Shown piece by piece: positions 48,667-57,724 of a stretch of 64,000 nucleotides of DNA. Source of the DNA: Oxalobacteraceae bacterium (GTDB taxonomy: Bacteria > Pseudomonadota > Gammaproteobacteria > Burkholderiales > Burkholderiaceae_D); assembly GCA_013284265.1 (NCBI GenBank), contig JABTBR010000028.1, forward strand, positions 23,180 to 87,179, given 5' to 3'. A model generated the notes under the pieces. It was not told where the DNA came from and did no database searches. It worked only from the letters and a program-made list of their open reading frames with translations. Within the stretch, counting starts at the first letter, position 1; every line of letters begins with the position of its first letter. Both the position numbers and the translations under genes were made by a program.

Positions 48667-49023
48667 TTACACGGTGGCGGCAGGCTCGAAGGTGTCCGGC
48701 AGATGCTTGATCGCATCGTGACCGTGTCCCTGAACTTTATCTTTGTATTTCATCACCTGGCGATCGAGCTTATCGATCAGAACGTCAATGGCGGCGTACA
48801 GGTCTTGTGACAGGCTTTCCACGTAGACCGTCTTGCCGGACATGCGCAGGTTGATTTCAGCCTTCTGGCGTTTGTCTTTCTCTTTAAGGTTATCAACAGT
48901 CAGGATGACAGCAATATCAATCACTTGATCAAAGTGGCGCTTCACACGTTCCAGCTTGTTCTGCACGTATTCACGAATCGCTGGGGTCACTTCGAGATGA
49001 TGTCCACTGATGGTGAGATTCAT
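48667..49023 (-). CDS. hpf: Ribosome hibernation promoting factor
   Basis: A 118-residue short HPF/YfiA-family protein that binds the ribosome decoding centre and promotes 100S dimers in stationary phase. The fold reads MNLTISGHHLEVTPAIREYV, then KAEINLRMSGKTVYVES and DLYAAIDVLIDKLDRQVMKY. The ATG at 49023 has AGGAG five bases ahead; a GTG two codons upstream would touch the ribosome-binding site. It follows rpoN by 75 bp, the conserved position. Confidence 0.94.
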   Translation of the reverse strand: MNLTISGHHLEVTPAIREYVQNKLERVKRHFDQVIDIAVILTVDNLKEKDKRQKAEINLRMSGKTVYVESLSQDLYAAIDVLIDKLDRQVMKYKDKVQGHGHDAIKHLPDTFEPAATV

Positions 49024-49098
49024 ACACACTCCTAAAGATGATGTCGCTGGCGGTTAGTGCGGCGCCCATTGATAAAGGGCGCGCAGGAACCAAACAAA

Positions 49099-50577
49099 CT
49101 ACAAAGATTTACGGAGACTGACTGGTGGGATCTTCAACGCTTCGCGATATTTGGCAACAGTCCGTCGCGCAATCACCATGCCTTGTTCTCCCAGCATGTC
49201 CGCAATCTTACTGTCGGATAAAGGATTTTTAGGGTCTTCTGCTCCTGTGAGTTGCACGATTAGCGCTCGTATCGCTGTGGAGGATGCTTCTCCCCCTGCT
49301 TCCGTGGCGACATGGCTACCAAAGAAATATTTCAACTCAAACATACCATGCGGGGTCAGCATATATTTCTGAGTTGTTACCCGAGAAATAGTACTCTCGT
49401 GTAAACCCAGTGTATCAGCAATTTCGCGCAACACAAGGGGTCTCATGGCGACGGCGCCGTGCGAGAAAAAATTCTTTTGTCGTTCTACTATCGCTTCGGC
49501 CACGCGCAGGATGGTGTCGAAGCGCTGGCGCATATTCTTGATCAGCCACTTGGCTTCCTGCAGCTGCGCGCCCATGCCGCCCTCGCCCTTGCCCTGCTTG
49601 AGCAGGTTGGCGTACATGGCGTTCACGCGCAGGCGCGGCATCACGTCGTTGTTCAGCGTGACCTGCCAGCCGCTGCGCGATTTCTTCACTATCACATCGG
49701 GCACGACATAATCGGAGGTGCCGGAAGCGAAGGCCGCGCCGGGATGGGGATTGCACTGGCGAATGATGGTCTGGGCTTCGCGCAGATCCTCGTCGTCGCA
49801 CACCAGGGCTTTTTTCAGCTTGTTGAAATCCCTTTGCGCAAACCAGGTCAGGTGGGATTCGACGATCGCCAGCGCCATGCGCCGCGTCACCATCGCCACG
49901 CCGGGCATGCGCTTGATTTGCAGGGCCAGGCATTCGGAGGCGTTGCGCGCGCCCACGCCGACCGGATCGAAGCTTTGCAGCAGCGACAAGGCGGTCTGCA
50001 ATTCCTCGATTTCTATTTCCAGTTCCTCCGGCAGGCGCGCCAGGATTTCTTCCAGCGGCTCTTCCAGATAGCCGTTCTCGTCGAGCGCGTCGATGATCAG
50101 CTCGACCAGGGCGCGGTCGCGCAATTCCAGCACCGTCACGCGCATCTGCTCCATCAGGTGCTCGCGCAAGGTGCAGTGATTGGCTTCGATCTGGGGACGC
50201 GAATCCTCGTCGTCGGGGGCCTTGCTGCGGCCGGCGTCGCTCCAGTCGACATCGGCTTCGCCGCCGGGGGCGTCGGAATCGTTACCGCCCTCGTAGGGTT
50301 CGGCCTCGGCCGGTGCGGCCGCGTCCTGCTGCTGGGGCGGGCCCTCGGCGCTGTGGTCGGCGGGCGCGCTTTGCTGGCTGATGGCACCGTCGCCGAGCAG
50401 GCGCAGCGAATGGTCGAGCGGGTCGTCCAGCCTTTCCAGCAAAGGGTTATCGGTCAGCAGCTGTTCTAATTCCTGATGCAACTCCAGCGTTGAGAGCTGC
50501 AGCAGCCGGATCGACTGTTGCAGTTGCGGGGTCAGCGCGAGATGTTGCGACGTGCGCAGTTGCAAAGACTGTTTCAT
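49099..50577 (-). CDS. rpoN: RNA polymerase sigma-54 factor
   Basis: A 492-residue sigma-54. The N-terminal Gln/Leu-rich activator region is LQLRTSQHLALTPQLQQSIR. An acidic linker (about 55-130) follows, then the core-binding domain (FDPVGVGARNASECLALQ) and the DNA-binding end with the RpoN box ARRTVAKYRE. The ATG at 50577 (MKQSLQ) is the family start. It lies five bases after lptB. It directs transcription at -24/-12 promoters with enhancer-binding activators. Confidence 0.96.
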   Translation of the reverse strand: MKQSLQLRTSQHLALTPQLQQSIRLLQLSTLELHQELEQLLTDNPLLERLDDPLDHSLRLLGDGAISQQSAPADHSAEGPPQQQDAAAPAEAEPYEGGNDSDAPGGEADVDWSDAGRSKAPDDEDSRPQIEANHCTLREHLMEQMRVTVLELRDRALVELIIDALDENGYLEEPLEEILARLPEELEIEIEELQTALSLLQSFDPVGVGARNASECLALQIKRMPGVAMVTRRMALAIVESHLTWFAQRDFNKLKKALVCDDEDLREAQTIIRQCNPHPGAAFASGTSDYVVPDVIVKKSRSGWQVTLNNDVMPRLRVNAMYANLLKQGKGEGGMGAQLQEAKWLIKNMRQRFDTILRVAEAIVERQKNFFSHGAVAMRPLVLREIADTLGLHESTISRVTTQKYMLTPHGMFELKYFFGSHVATEAGGEASSTAIRALIVQLTGAEDPKNPLSDSKIADMLGEQGMVIARRTVAKYREALKIPPVSLRKSL

Positions 50578-50581
50578 GGAT

Positions 50582-51337
50582 CTACATACGGAAATGTTCG
50601 CCCAGATACACGCGACGCACCGATTCGTTGGCGATGATGTCGTCTGGCCGGCCCGAAGCCAATACCGTGCCCTGGTTGATGATGTAGGCGCGATCGCAGA
50701 TACCCAGCGTTTCGCGCACATTGTGATCGGTGATCAAGACCCCGATGCCGCGTTCCTTGAGGAAGCGCACGATGCGCTGGATCTCAATGACGGCGATCGG
50801 GTCGACCCCGGCGAATGGTTCATCGAGCAGCACGAAGCGGGGATTGGTCGCCAGTGCGCGCGCGATTTCGACCCGGCGCCGTTCGCCGCCGGACAGCGAC
50901 AGGGCCTGGCTTTCGCGCAGCTTCTCGATTTGCAAATCGGCCAAAAGGGTATTCAGCCTTTCATCAATGGCGGCCTTGGATAAAGGCTTGCCGTCCACCT
51001 GCTGAATTTCCAGCACGGCGCGGATATTCTCTTCCACCGTCAGCTTGCGAAATACCGACGCTTCCTGCGGCAGATAGGACAGGCCCAGCATGGCGCGGCG
51101 GTGAATCGGCAGGCTGGAGATATCCACGCCGCTGATGTCGATACTGCCCGCGTCCGACGGCACCAGGCCGACGATCATGTAAAACGAGGTGGTCTTGCCG
51201 GCGCCGTTCGGCCCCAGCAGCCCCACCACTTCGCCGCACTCGACCTGCAGCGAGACGTCATGCACCACCTGGCGCTTGCCGTAACTTTTTTGCAGACCGC
51301 GCACGATCAGGGTACTGCCGCAGCTTTTCGCCTCCAT
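50582..51337 (-). CDS. lptB: LPS export ABC transporter ATP-binding protein
   Basis: A 251-residue ATPase of the LptBFG extractor. Walker A is GPNGAGKTT, the signature is LSGGERRRVEIARAL, Walker B is FVLLDEPFAGVDP, and the switch His is in LITDHNVRETLG. It lies between lptA (two bases upstream) and rpoN, the classic order. The N-terminus is normal. Confidence 0.96.
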   Translation of the reverse strand: MEAKSCGSTLIVRGLQKSYGKRQVVHDVSLQVECGEVVGLLGPNGAGKTTSFYMIVGLVPSDAGSIDISGVDISSLPIHRRAMLGLSYLPQEASVFRKLTVEENIRAVLEIQQVDGKPLSKAAIDERLNTLLADLQIEKLRESQALSLSGGERRRVEIARALATNPRFVLLDEPFAGVDPIAVIEIQRIVRFLKERGIGVLITDHNVRETLGICDRAYIINQGTVLASGRPDDIIANESVRRVYLGEHFRM

Positions 51338-51339
51338 GC

Positions 51340-51942
51340 TTATTTCCCCGGCGTGGTGGCTGGCACAGGCGGCACGGACGCGGCCGACGCCGGTGCCGCG
51401 GCTGGCTTGCTCGATGGCTGGATCACCATGGTGCCGCGGCCGCCGCCTGGCTTGCTCTCGCCGCTGGCGCTGTTCTTGACGCTGAAGAATTCCTTGCGGC
51501 TGTCGTAGGAAATGAATTCGCCGTCGACTTCATCGCTGGGCTTGGCGCCGTCCAGACGCTTGATCTTGGCCTTGGAGAACAGCTTGACCAGTTCCACCTT
51601 GCCGTCGTATTCGATGCGCTCGGCCTGGCCCTCGACCCACTGGTCGCCGGCGCCGTCGCGCTTCTGGCGGAAGGTGGCGGGCACGCCGCCGGCGCTGTTC
51701 AGGGTCACGTACTGATAGCCTTCCGGGTCTTGCGTGACCACGGCCTTGGCCGACTTCATCAGCAAGGTGCCGCGCGTCAGCACGACGTTGCCGGTGAAGG
51801 TCTTGATCTGCTTGACGTCATCGACGTCGACCTGGTCGAACTTGATTTCGGTCGGCTTGCTGGAGTCGGCTTTTTCGGCCTGCGCTACGCCGGCCAGGCC
51901 CAGAAACAGGGCGGCCGACAGCATAAATTTATTCATCGTCAT
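51340..51942 (-). CDS. lptA: Periplasmic LPS-bridge protein
   Basis: A 200-residue OstA-fold protein that bridges LPS across the periplasm. The signal peptide (about residues 1-23) ends in VAQAEKAD. The mature protein shows the family pattern FTGNVVLTRGTLLMKSAKAVV and GEFISYDSRKEFFSV. The C-terminal tail is Pro/Ala-rich. An ATG at 51942 or 51936 could start it; the TTG further upstream is less likely. It follows lptC by 15 bp. Confidence 0.92.
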   Translation of the reverse strand: MTMNKFMLSAALFLGLAGVAQAEKADSSKPTEIKFDQVDVDDVKQIKTFTGNVVLTRGTLLMKSAKAVVTQDPEGYQYVTLNSAGGVPATFRQKRDGAGDQWVEGQAERIEYDGKVELVKLFSKAKIKRLDGAKPSDEVDGEFISYDSRKEFFSVKNSASGESKPGGGRGTMVIQPSSKPAAAPASAASVPPVPATTPGK

Positions 51943-51957
51943 TCCGTTCAAATAATG

Positions 51958-52581
51958 TTAACGCGGGGCCGGCGCTGGCGCGCCGCGCGCCGCGGCCGCG
52001 CCCGGCGGGATATGCATTTCCCCGCGTCCCTGCAACTGCACCTGGCGGGTGGCGTTGTTCGCCTTCATGCCGGTGCCGCTGGCGGTGGAGCCTCCCAGCG
52101 TCATGATAACGGGCTGGTCGGTTTCCATCTTGTCGTCGTCGGGGTAGACGGTCAGTGCTTCGCTTTTGAGCGTCAAGGCCTGGCTGTTGGCTGCGGCGCT
52201 GCGCTCGATATCGACTTTGCCGGTCATGTGGACCCGGCTATTGTTCTGGTCGACCCTGGCCCGCTCGGAGTGCATCAGCATGGGCGGGTGATCGGCCGCC
52301 AGGCTGCGCACCACGGGGCGCTCGATGTCGGACGAATCATCGACGGGACGGTGCGTGAGCTTGTCGCCGGAGATGATGTAGCTGGGCCGGCCGGCCGCGT
52401 TCATGCGCACAAAGCTGAAGCGGTCGATGATGTAATCGGGCTCATTGCGATGGCTGTCGGCCTGCAACTCCTGGCCGGTCTGGTTCATCACTTCCACCAG
52501 CCAGAAAGTGGCGAAGGCGAGGAACACGAAGACCAGCAAGGTCAAGGTCAGGCGCCAGCGATGAGCATTGATTTTCCGCAT
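51958..52581 (-). CDS. lptC: LPS export inner-membrane protein
   Basis: A 207-residue bitopic protein. A single N-terminal membrane helix (about residues 11-31, LTLTLLVFVFLAFATFWLVEV) is followed by a periplasmic beta-jellyroll (DYIIDRFSFVRMNAAGRPSYIISG; VHMTGKVDIERS). It hands LPS from LptBFG to LptA. The C-terminal tail (PGAAAARGAPAPAPR) is low-complexity. It lies eight bases after kdsC. Confidence 0.92.
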   Translation of the reverse strand: MRKINAHRWRLTLTLLVFVFLAFATFWLVEVMNQTGQELQADSHRNEPDYIIDRFSFVRMNAAGRPSYIISGDKLTHRPVDDSSDIERPVVRSLAADHPPMLMHSERARVDQNNSRVHMTGKVDIERSAAANSQALTLKSEALTVYPDDDKMETDQPVIMTLGGSTASGTGMKANNATRQVQLQGRGEMHIPPGAAAARGAPAPAPR

Positions 52582-52588
52582 ACTCGCC

Positions 52589-53131
52589 TCAGACCAGGAA
52601 CTGGGCCATGATCCGCTCGTAATTGCCCTGGGCCTTCAGCAGCAGCTCGCAGATTTCGCGCACGGCGCCGCGGCCGCCGGCGGCCTCGGTGCGGTGATGC
52701 ACGCGCGACAGCACTTCCGGACGGCCATTCGGCACGCCCACGGCCAGGCCGACGCGCGTCAGGATGGCGATATCGACGACATCGTCGCCGATGAAGCCGA
52801 CCTGGTCGGCGGTGAGACCGGTTTTTTCCAGCAGGCTGTTGAACGGGGTTAGCTTGTCGTGCCCGCCCTGGTGCAGGAAATTGATGCCCAGGTCGGCCGC
52901 GCGGCGTATCACCTGCGGCGAAGTGCGCGCGCTGATGATGGCAGTCTGCACGCCCGACTCCTGCAGCAGCTTGATGCCCAGGCCGTCGTGCACATTGAAG
53001 GTCTTCAGGGCTTCGCCGTCGGCGCCGTAGTGCAGGCTGCCGTCGGTGAGCACGCCGTCGACGTCGAAGATCATCAGCTTGACCTTGGCGGCGCGGGCGT
53101 CGACGCCGCTTGCAGTATCGATATTACTCAT
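52589..53131 (-). CDS. kdsC: 3-deoxy-D-manno-octulosonate 8-phosphate phosphatase
   Basis: A 180-residue HAD phosphatase that makes free Kdo for LPS. The catalytic motif is MIFDVDGVLTDG (about residues 20-31), with ISARTSPQV as motif II and IGDDVVDIAIL as the C-terminal metal motif. Its start overlaps the kdsD stop by one base. Length is typical of the tetrameric cap-less KdsC class. Confidence 0.95.
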   Translation of the reverse strand: MSNIDTASGVDARAAKVKLMIFDVDGVLTDGSLHYGADGEALKTFNVHDGLGIKLLQESGVQTAIISARTSPQVIRRAADLGINFLHQGGHDKLTPFNSLLEKTGLTADQVGFIGDDVVDIAILTRVGLAVGVPNGRPEVLSRVHHRTEAAGGRGAVREICELLLKAQGNYERIMAQFLV

Positions 53132-54156
53132 CAGATCACCTTGGCGCGGGTCAGGTCGTGGATATGCAGCGCGCCGGCCAGCTTGCCGTCGGCGTCGACC
53201 ACCAGCATCTGATTGATGCGGAACTGTTCCATTACAGCAACAGCATCGACCGCCAGTTTTTCCGGCGAAATGGTGCGCGGATTGGCGTGCATCACGTCGC
53301 GGATGACGACCTTGGTGAAGTCCTGGACTTTCTCGATCATGCGGCGCAGGTCGCCATCGGTGAACACGCCCACCGGACGGTTGTCGGCGTCGACCACGGC
53401 CGTCATGCCCATGCCCTTCTGGGTGATTTCCAGCAAGGCGTCGGTGAGTTTGACATCCATGCCCACGGCCGGGATCGCATCGCCGCTGCGCATCACATCG
53501 CGCACATGGGTCAGCAGACGGCGGCCCAGCGCGCCGCCCGGATGGGAGCGCGCAAAGTCTTCTTCCTTGAAGCCGCGCAGGTCCAGCAGGGCCACGGCCA
53601 GGGCGTCGCCCAGGGCCAGGGTGACGGTGGTGCTGGCCGTCGGCGCCAGGTTCAGCGGGCAGGCTTCCTTGGCCACCGAGACGTCCAGGTGCACGTCCGA
53701 CAGCTGGGCCAGGCTGGAGCCGGGCTTGCCGGTCATCGAGATGACGGCGCCGCCCATGCGCTTGACGACGGGCAGGATGGCCATCAGCTCGGCGCTTTCG
53801 CCGGAATACGAGATTGCAATAAAGGCATCGTCGGCCGTGACCATGCCCAGGTCGCCGTGGGCCGCTTCGGCCGGGTGGACGAACATGGCCGGGGTGCCGG
53901 TGGAGGCCAGCGTGGCGGCGATCTTGCGGCCGATATGGCCGGACTTGCCAATGCCGGACACGACAACGCGGCCCTTGCAGCCCAGCAGCAGGGCGACCGC
54001 CTTGCCGACGCTGTCGTCGGTGGCTAGGCGGGCGTGGAGAGCGGTGATCGCGTCCGCTTCGATTTGCAGTGTTGTACGGGCCAGTTCCAGCGCGCGCACC
54101 GCAATCTCATTTCGATCAAAAGCTTTCAGCATTGTTTTTTCATGGGTTACACTCAT
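53131..54156 (-). CDS. kdsD: Arabinose-5-phosphate isomerase
   Basis: A 341-residue enzyme converting ribulose-5-phosphate to arabinose-5-phosphate for Kdo synthesis. The SIS domain (VVVSGIGKSGHIGRKIAATL; HGDLGMVT; SYSGES) is followed by two CBS domains (about 220-280 and 285-341). The ATG at 54156 lies only a few bases after a TATACT, suggesting a leaderless message; an ATG at 54132 (MLKAFD) is the alternative. It leads kdsD–kdsC–lptCAB–rpoN–hpf and is divergent from the antiporter gene. Confidence 0.95.
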   Translation of the reverse strand: MSVTHEKTMLKAFDRNEIAVRALELARTTLQIEADAITALHARLATDDSVGKAVALLLGCKGRVVVSGIGKSGHIGRKIAATLASTGTPAMFVHPAEAAHGDLGMVTADDAFIAISYSGESAELMAILPVVKRMGGAVISMTGKPGSSLAQLSDVHLDVSVAKEACPLNLAPTASTTVTLALGDALAVALLDLRGFKEEDFARSHPGGALGRRLLTHVRDVMRSGDAIPAVGMDVKLTDALLEITQKGMGMTAVVDADNRPVGVFTDGDLRRMIEKVQDFTKVVIRDVMHANPRTISPEKLAVDAVAVMEQFRINQMLVVDADGKLAGALHIHDLTRAKVI

Positions 54157-54241
54157 GCCCAAAGTATAGCCGAATTGAGAAAGCAAAAAACTTGCCAGAT
54201 GTAACAAACAACGGTTTTCACTCACGATCCCTATCCAATTC

Positions 54242-56224
54242 ATGTTTTCATCTCTCGAACTGACCCTCTTGCTGCTGGGCAGCGCAGTGCTCGGCGTGGT
54301 CGCGTTCCGGATGATGCATCTGCCGCCAATGCTCGGGTATCTGGCCGTCGGCATCCTGATCGGCCCCCATGCGCTGGGCCTGGCGGAACAGAACGAAGCC
54401 AGTCACACACTGGCTGAATTCGGCGTGGTGTTCCTGATGTTCTCGATCGGGCTGGAGTTTTCCCTGCCCAAGCTGATGGCGATGCGGCGCATCGTGTTTG
54501 GCCTGGGCATGGCCCAGGTGACCATGACGATCGCCGCCACAATGGTCTTCGGCTGGGCCATCGCGACCCAGTTGCCGGCCTCGGTCCACCTGAGCTGGCA
54601 AGCCTCCTTCGCCCTCGGCGGCGCGCTGTCGATGTCGTCGACGGCCATTGTGTCAAAAATGCTGACAGAGCGGCTGGAGCTGGAAAGCGAGCACGGCCGC
54701 AAGATCATCGGCATCCTGCTCTTCCAGGACCTGGCCGTGGTGCCGCTGCTGATCCTGATCCCCTCGCTGTCGCAAAATCCCGACGAGCTGGTCGAAACCC
54801 TGGCCTGGGCCAGCGGCAAGGCCGTGATCGTGCTGGTGCTACTGCTGTTCTTCGGCCAGAAGCTGGTGCGCGGCTGGTTCACCATCGTCGTCAAGCGCCG
54901 CTCGCAGGAATTGTTCATGCTCAACCTGCTCCTGATCACCCTGGGCGCGGCCTGGATCACCGAGCGCGCCGGCCTGTCGCTGGCCCTGGGCGCTTTTGTT
55001 GCCGGCATGCTCATTTCCGAAACCGAATACAAGCACCAGGTGGAAGAGGACATCAAGCCCTTCCGCGACGTACTGCTGGGACTGTTCTTCATCACCGTCG
55101 GCATGCTGCTCAATGTGCGCCTGGTGTATGAAAACTGGTGGCTGGTACTGGTGCTGCTGTGCGGCCCGGTCTTGCTCAAGTTCGCCCTGATCGCCCTGCT
55201 GGCCAAGCTGTTCGGCTCCTCCGACGGCATCTCGATGCGCACCGGCCTGGCGCTGGCCCAGGCCGGCGAATTCGGCTTCGTGCTGCTGAACCTGGCCGGC
55301 GGCATGAAGCTGATGGACCCCTTCATCATCCAGGTGGTGCTGGCCTCGATGGTGCTGTCGATGTTGCTGGCGCCCTTCATCATCGCCAAGTCCGACCAGA
55401 TCGTCATGAAGGTGTCGAGCAATGAATGGATGATGCAATCGCTGGCGCTGACCAAGATCGCCAGCCGCACCATGTCGACCCAGAAGCACGTGATCGTGGC
55501 CGGCTTCGGCCGCAGCGGCCAGAGCCTGGCGACCCTGCTGAGCGAAGAGAAAATCGATTACCACGCGCTCGACCTGGACCCGGAGCGGGTGCAGGAAGCC
55601 CAGAGCGCCGGGGCCAATGTGTCCTATGGCGACGCGGCGCGGCGCGAGAGTTTGATCGCGGCCGGTATCTACCGTGCCAGCGCGGTGGTGATCACCTACG
55701 CCAGCACGCCGTCGGCGCTGCGGGTGCTGCATCTGGTGCATGAGCTGGCCCCTACCCTGCCGGTGATCGTGCGCTCGCACGACGATACCGATCTGGACCT
55801 GCTCAAAAAAGCCGGTGCGGCCGAGGTGGTGCCGGAACTGATGGAAGGCAGCCTGATGCTCGCCTCGCACGCGCTGATCATGCTGGGCGTGCCGCTGCGG
55901 CGCGTGGTGCATAGGGTGCAGACGGCGCGCGAGGCGCGCTATGCCTCGCTGCGCGGTTATTTCCACGGCGTCAGCGATGCCGGCGAGGAGGCCGATCTGG
56001 TGCGCTTGCATTCGGTGACGCTCGACAGCGCGGCCAACTGCATCGGCAAGCCGCTGAGCGAGGTGGACGTGGCCGGCGCCGGCGCCGAAGTGACGACGAT
56101 ACGGCGCGGCAAGAGCGGGCTGGAAGTGACGCCGGAGACGGTGCTGGCGGCGGGCGACGTGGTGGTCTTGCGCGGCGCGGCCGAGGCGGTGTCGCGCGCG
56201 GAGAACGTGCTGCTGCGCAGCTGA
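54242..56224 (+). CDS. Kef-type K+/H+ antiporter (CPA2) with RCK/TrkA-N domain
   Basis: A 660-residue inner-membrane cation:proton antiporter. About twelve hydrophobic segments fill residues 1-385 (GFRMMHLPPMLGYLAVGILI-like start; GAFVAGMLISETEYKHQVEEDI in the middle). A TrkA-N/RCK nucleotide-binding domain follows (about 415-530, VIVAGFGRSGQSLATLL), and a TrkA-C domain ends the protein (about 570-660). KefB/C proteins are gated by glutathione adducts or nucleotides. Its divergent position next to kdsD is typical of Burkholderiales. Confidence 0.93.
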   Translation: MFSSLELTLLLLGSAVLGVVAFRMMHLPPMLGYLAVGILIGPHALGLAEQNEASHTLAEFGVVFLMFSIGLEFSLPKLMAMRRIVFGLGMAQVTMTIAATMVFGWAIATQLPASVHLSWQASFALGGALSMSSTAIVSKMLTERLELESEHGRKIIGILLFQDLAVVPLLILIPSLSQNPDELVETLAWASGKAVIVLVLLLFFGQKLVRGWFTIVVKRRSQELFMLNLLLITLGAAWITERAGLSLALGAFVAGMLISETEYKHQVEEDIKPFRDVLLGLFFITVGMLLNVRLVYENWWLVLVLLCGPVLLKFALIALLAKLFGSSDGISMRTGLALAQAGEFGFVLLNLAGGMKLMDPFIIQVVLASMVLSMLLAPFIIAKSDQIVMKVSSNEWMMQSLALTKIASRTMSTQKHVIVAGFGRSGQSLATLLSEEKIDYHALDLDPERVQEAQSAGANVSYGDAARRESLIAAGIYRASAVVITYASTPSALRVLHLVHELAPTLPVIVRSHDDTDLDLLKKAGAAEVVPELMEGSLMLASHALIMLGVPLRRVVHRVQTAREARYASLRGYFHGVSDAGEEADLVRLHSVTLDSAANCIGKPLSEVDVAGAGAEVTTIRRGKSGLEVTPETVLAAGDVVVLRGAAEAVSRAENVLLRS

Positions 56225-56281
56225 GACGATGAACCTGTTGCTGCTGCACCAAGGCGCCAGGGACGCTCCTGCGCTGCCAAG

Positions 56282-56365
56282 GTGCCGGGGCGCCATTTAA
56301 AACCCAAGGCAAAGAGCCGGGGTCTGACCCGCCGGGTCAGACCCCGGGTTTACGCCGTGGGTTTT
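56282..56365. repeat. Modular palindromic repeat, copy 6
   Basis: A truncated left module (GCCGGGGCGCCATTTA) precedes AAAACCCAAGGCAAAGAGCC, the core at 56319-56345, and the right arm GGGTTTACGCCGTGGGTTTT. It sits between convergent genes (antiporter and GGDEF protein). Confidence 0.85.
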
Positions 56366-56429
56366 GCTTAAAGCCAGCGGCGCGCGAACCAAAAGCGGTC
56401 CACTTGCCCAACATTTTTCCAAACCAAAA

Positions 56430-57587
56430 TCAGCGGTAACTGACCACCCGGTTACGCCCGCTCTCCTTGGCCTGGTACAGGCTGGCATCGGCCTGGGCGA
56501 TCAGCTCGTGCCCCAGTTTGGCGGCGTCGGCATCGGGCGCGGCATCCTTCAGGCAGGCCACGCCGATCGACACCGTCACCGACATCTGCATGTCCGGCGC
56601 CAGCGCGATCAGGCTGGCGGCCACGCCGGCGCGGATGCGCTCGGCCACGAAGGCGGCACTGTCCAGATCGGCATCGATCAGCAGCACCACAAACTCCTCG
56701 CCGCCAAAGCGCGCCAGCGCATCCGACACGCGCAGCTCGGCCTTGATGCGGCCGGCCACTTCGCGCAGCACCTCGTCGCCACCCTGGTGGCCGACGGTGT
56801 CGTTGACGCGCTTGAAGTGGTCGATGTCGATGTACATGAAGGAAATCGGATAGCCCTGGCGGCGCGCGCGGGCGATTTCCTCCAGCAGGCGCCGGTCGAT
56901 ATAGCGCCGGTTGTAGACGCCGGTCAGCGAATCGGTCAGGCCGATGTACTTGAGCATCTCGTTGCTGATGACGTTTTCCAGGCAGATCGCGATAATCGAG
57001 GCCATGTGCTCGATGAAGTCGGTGCCCATGCTGGGCGTGAACCGGGCCGGGTCGATGCTGCCCAGATTCAGGCAGCCGATGATGCGCTTGTTGCGCAACA
57101 GCGGCACCAGGGCAATGCTCTGCATGCCGGCCGGCGCGTTCGGAAAGGACGATCCATGGCGCACGCTGTCGTACATGCCCAGCACCGGCTTGGGTACGGG
57201 CGAGGCGGCGGTGCGCGGGCCGACATCAAAGCCCAGCTGCTCCATTTCCTCGACAAAGATCAGGTTGGGGAAATCCTCAAACACCACGCCCAGCTTGAGC
57301 ATGACGGTGTGAATGTCGGCGCCCTCGTCGATCAGGCTCAGGGTCACGCAGTCCAGCTCGGAAATGACAGGCAGGGTACGGAAGATGGTGCCAACCAGCT
57401 CGGGGAAGGTGCCGGAACCGACGATTTCCAGGTCGAAAGCCTGGTGCCGGCACATGATGGAATGGTTGCGCTCGGCCTGCTCCAGCAAATACGCCAGACG
57501 GCCTTGCAGTGCCTGGTTCTCCGCAGCCAGGTCGGCCACGGCCGTCGCGGCCGGCGGCTGCATCGCACCTTTGACTGTGTACGTCAT
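56430..57587 (-). CDS. Diguanylate cyclase (DUF484/GAF-like sensor + GGDEF)
   Basis: A 385-residue signalling protein that probably makes cyclic di-GMP. A short N-terminal helix (AENQALQGRLAYLLEQ) leads into a DUF484/GAF-like sensory domain (about 40-210), then a GGDEF domain (about 220-385) with the intact active-site motif ARFGGEEFVVLL. The allosteric I-site RVSD lies five residues before GGEEF, so product inhibition is expected. GGGGA precedes the ATG at 57587. The signal sensed is unknown. Confidence 0.92.
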   Translation of the reverse strand: MTYTVKGAMQPPAATAVADLAAENQALQGRLAYLLEQAERNHSIMCRHQAFDLEIVGSGTFPELVGTIFRTLPVISELDCVTLSLIDEGADIHTVMLKLGVVFEDFPNLIFVEEMEQLGFDVGPRTAASPVPKPVLGMYDSVRHGSSFPNAPAGMQSIALVPLLRNKRIIGCLNLGSIDPARFTPSMGTDFIEHMASIIAICLENVISNEMLKYIGLTDSLTGVYNRRYIDRRLLEEIARARRQGYPISFMYIDIDHFKRVNDTVGHQGGDEVLREVAGRIKAELRVSDALARFGGEEFVVLLIDADLDSAAFVAERIRAGVAASLIALAPDMQMSVTVSIGVACLKDAAPDADAAKLGHELIAQADASLYQAKESGRNRVVSYR

Positions 57588-57724
57588 ATCTCCCCTTACT
57601 CCATTACGGCTGGCAACAACAGCACTACGGCAGAGGACTTTGATATTGATCAAACCACTGCCTAGCAAGACGCAACATTACGCCAAGTTACCGCCCTTGG
57701 GAATGGCAATCCGCGCAACAGGCC

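Noticed and set aside
54839..56296. A 485-codon minus-strand frame opposite the Kef-type antiporter.
   Set aside because: His/Gln-rich antisense translation without motifs; the plus strand encodes a complete antiporter.
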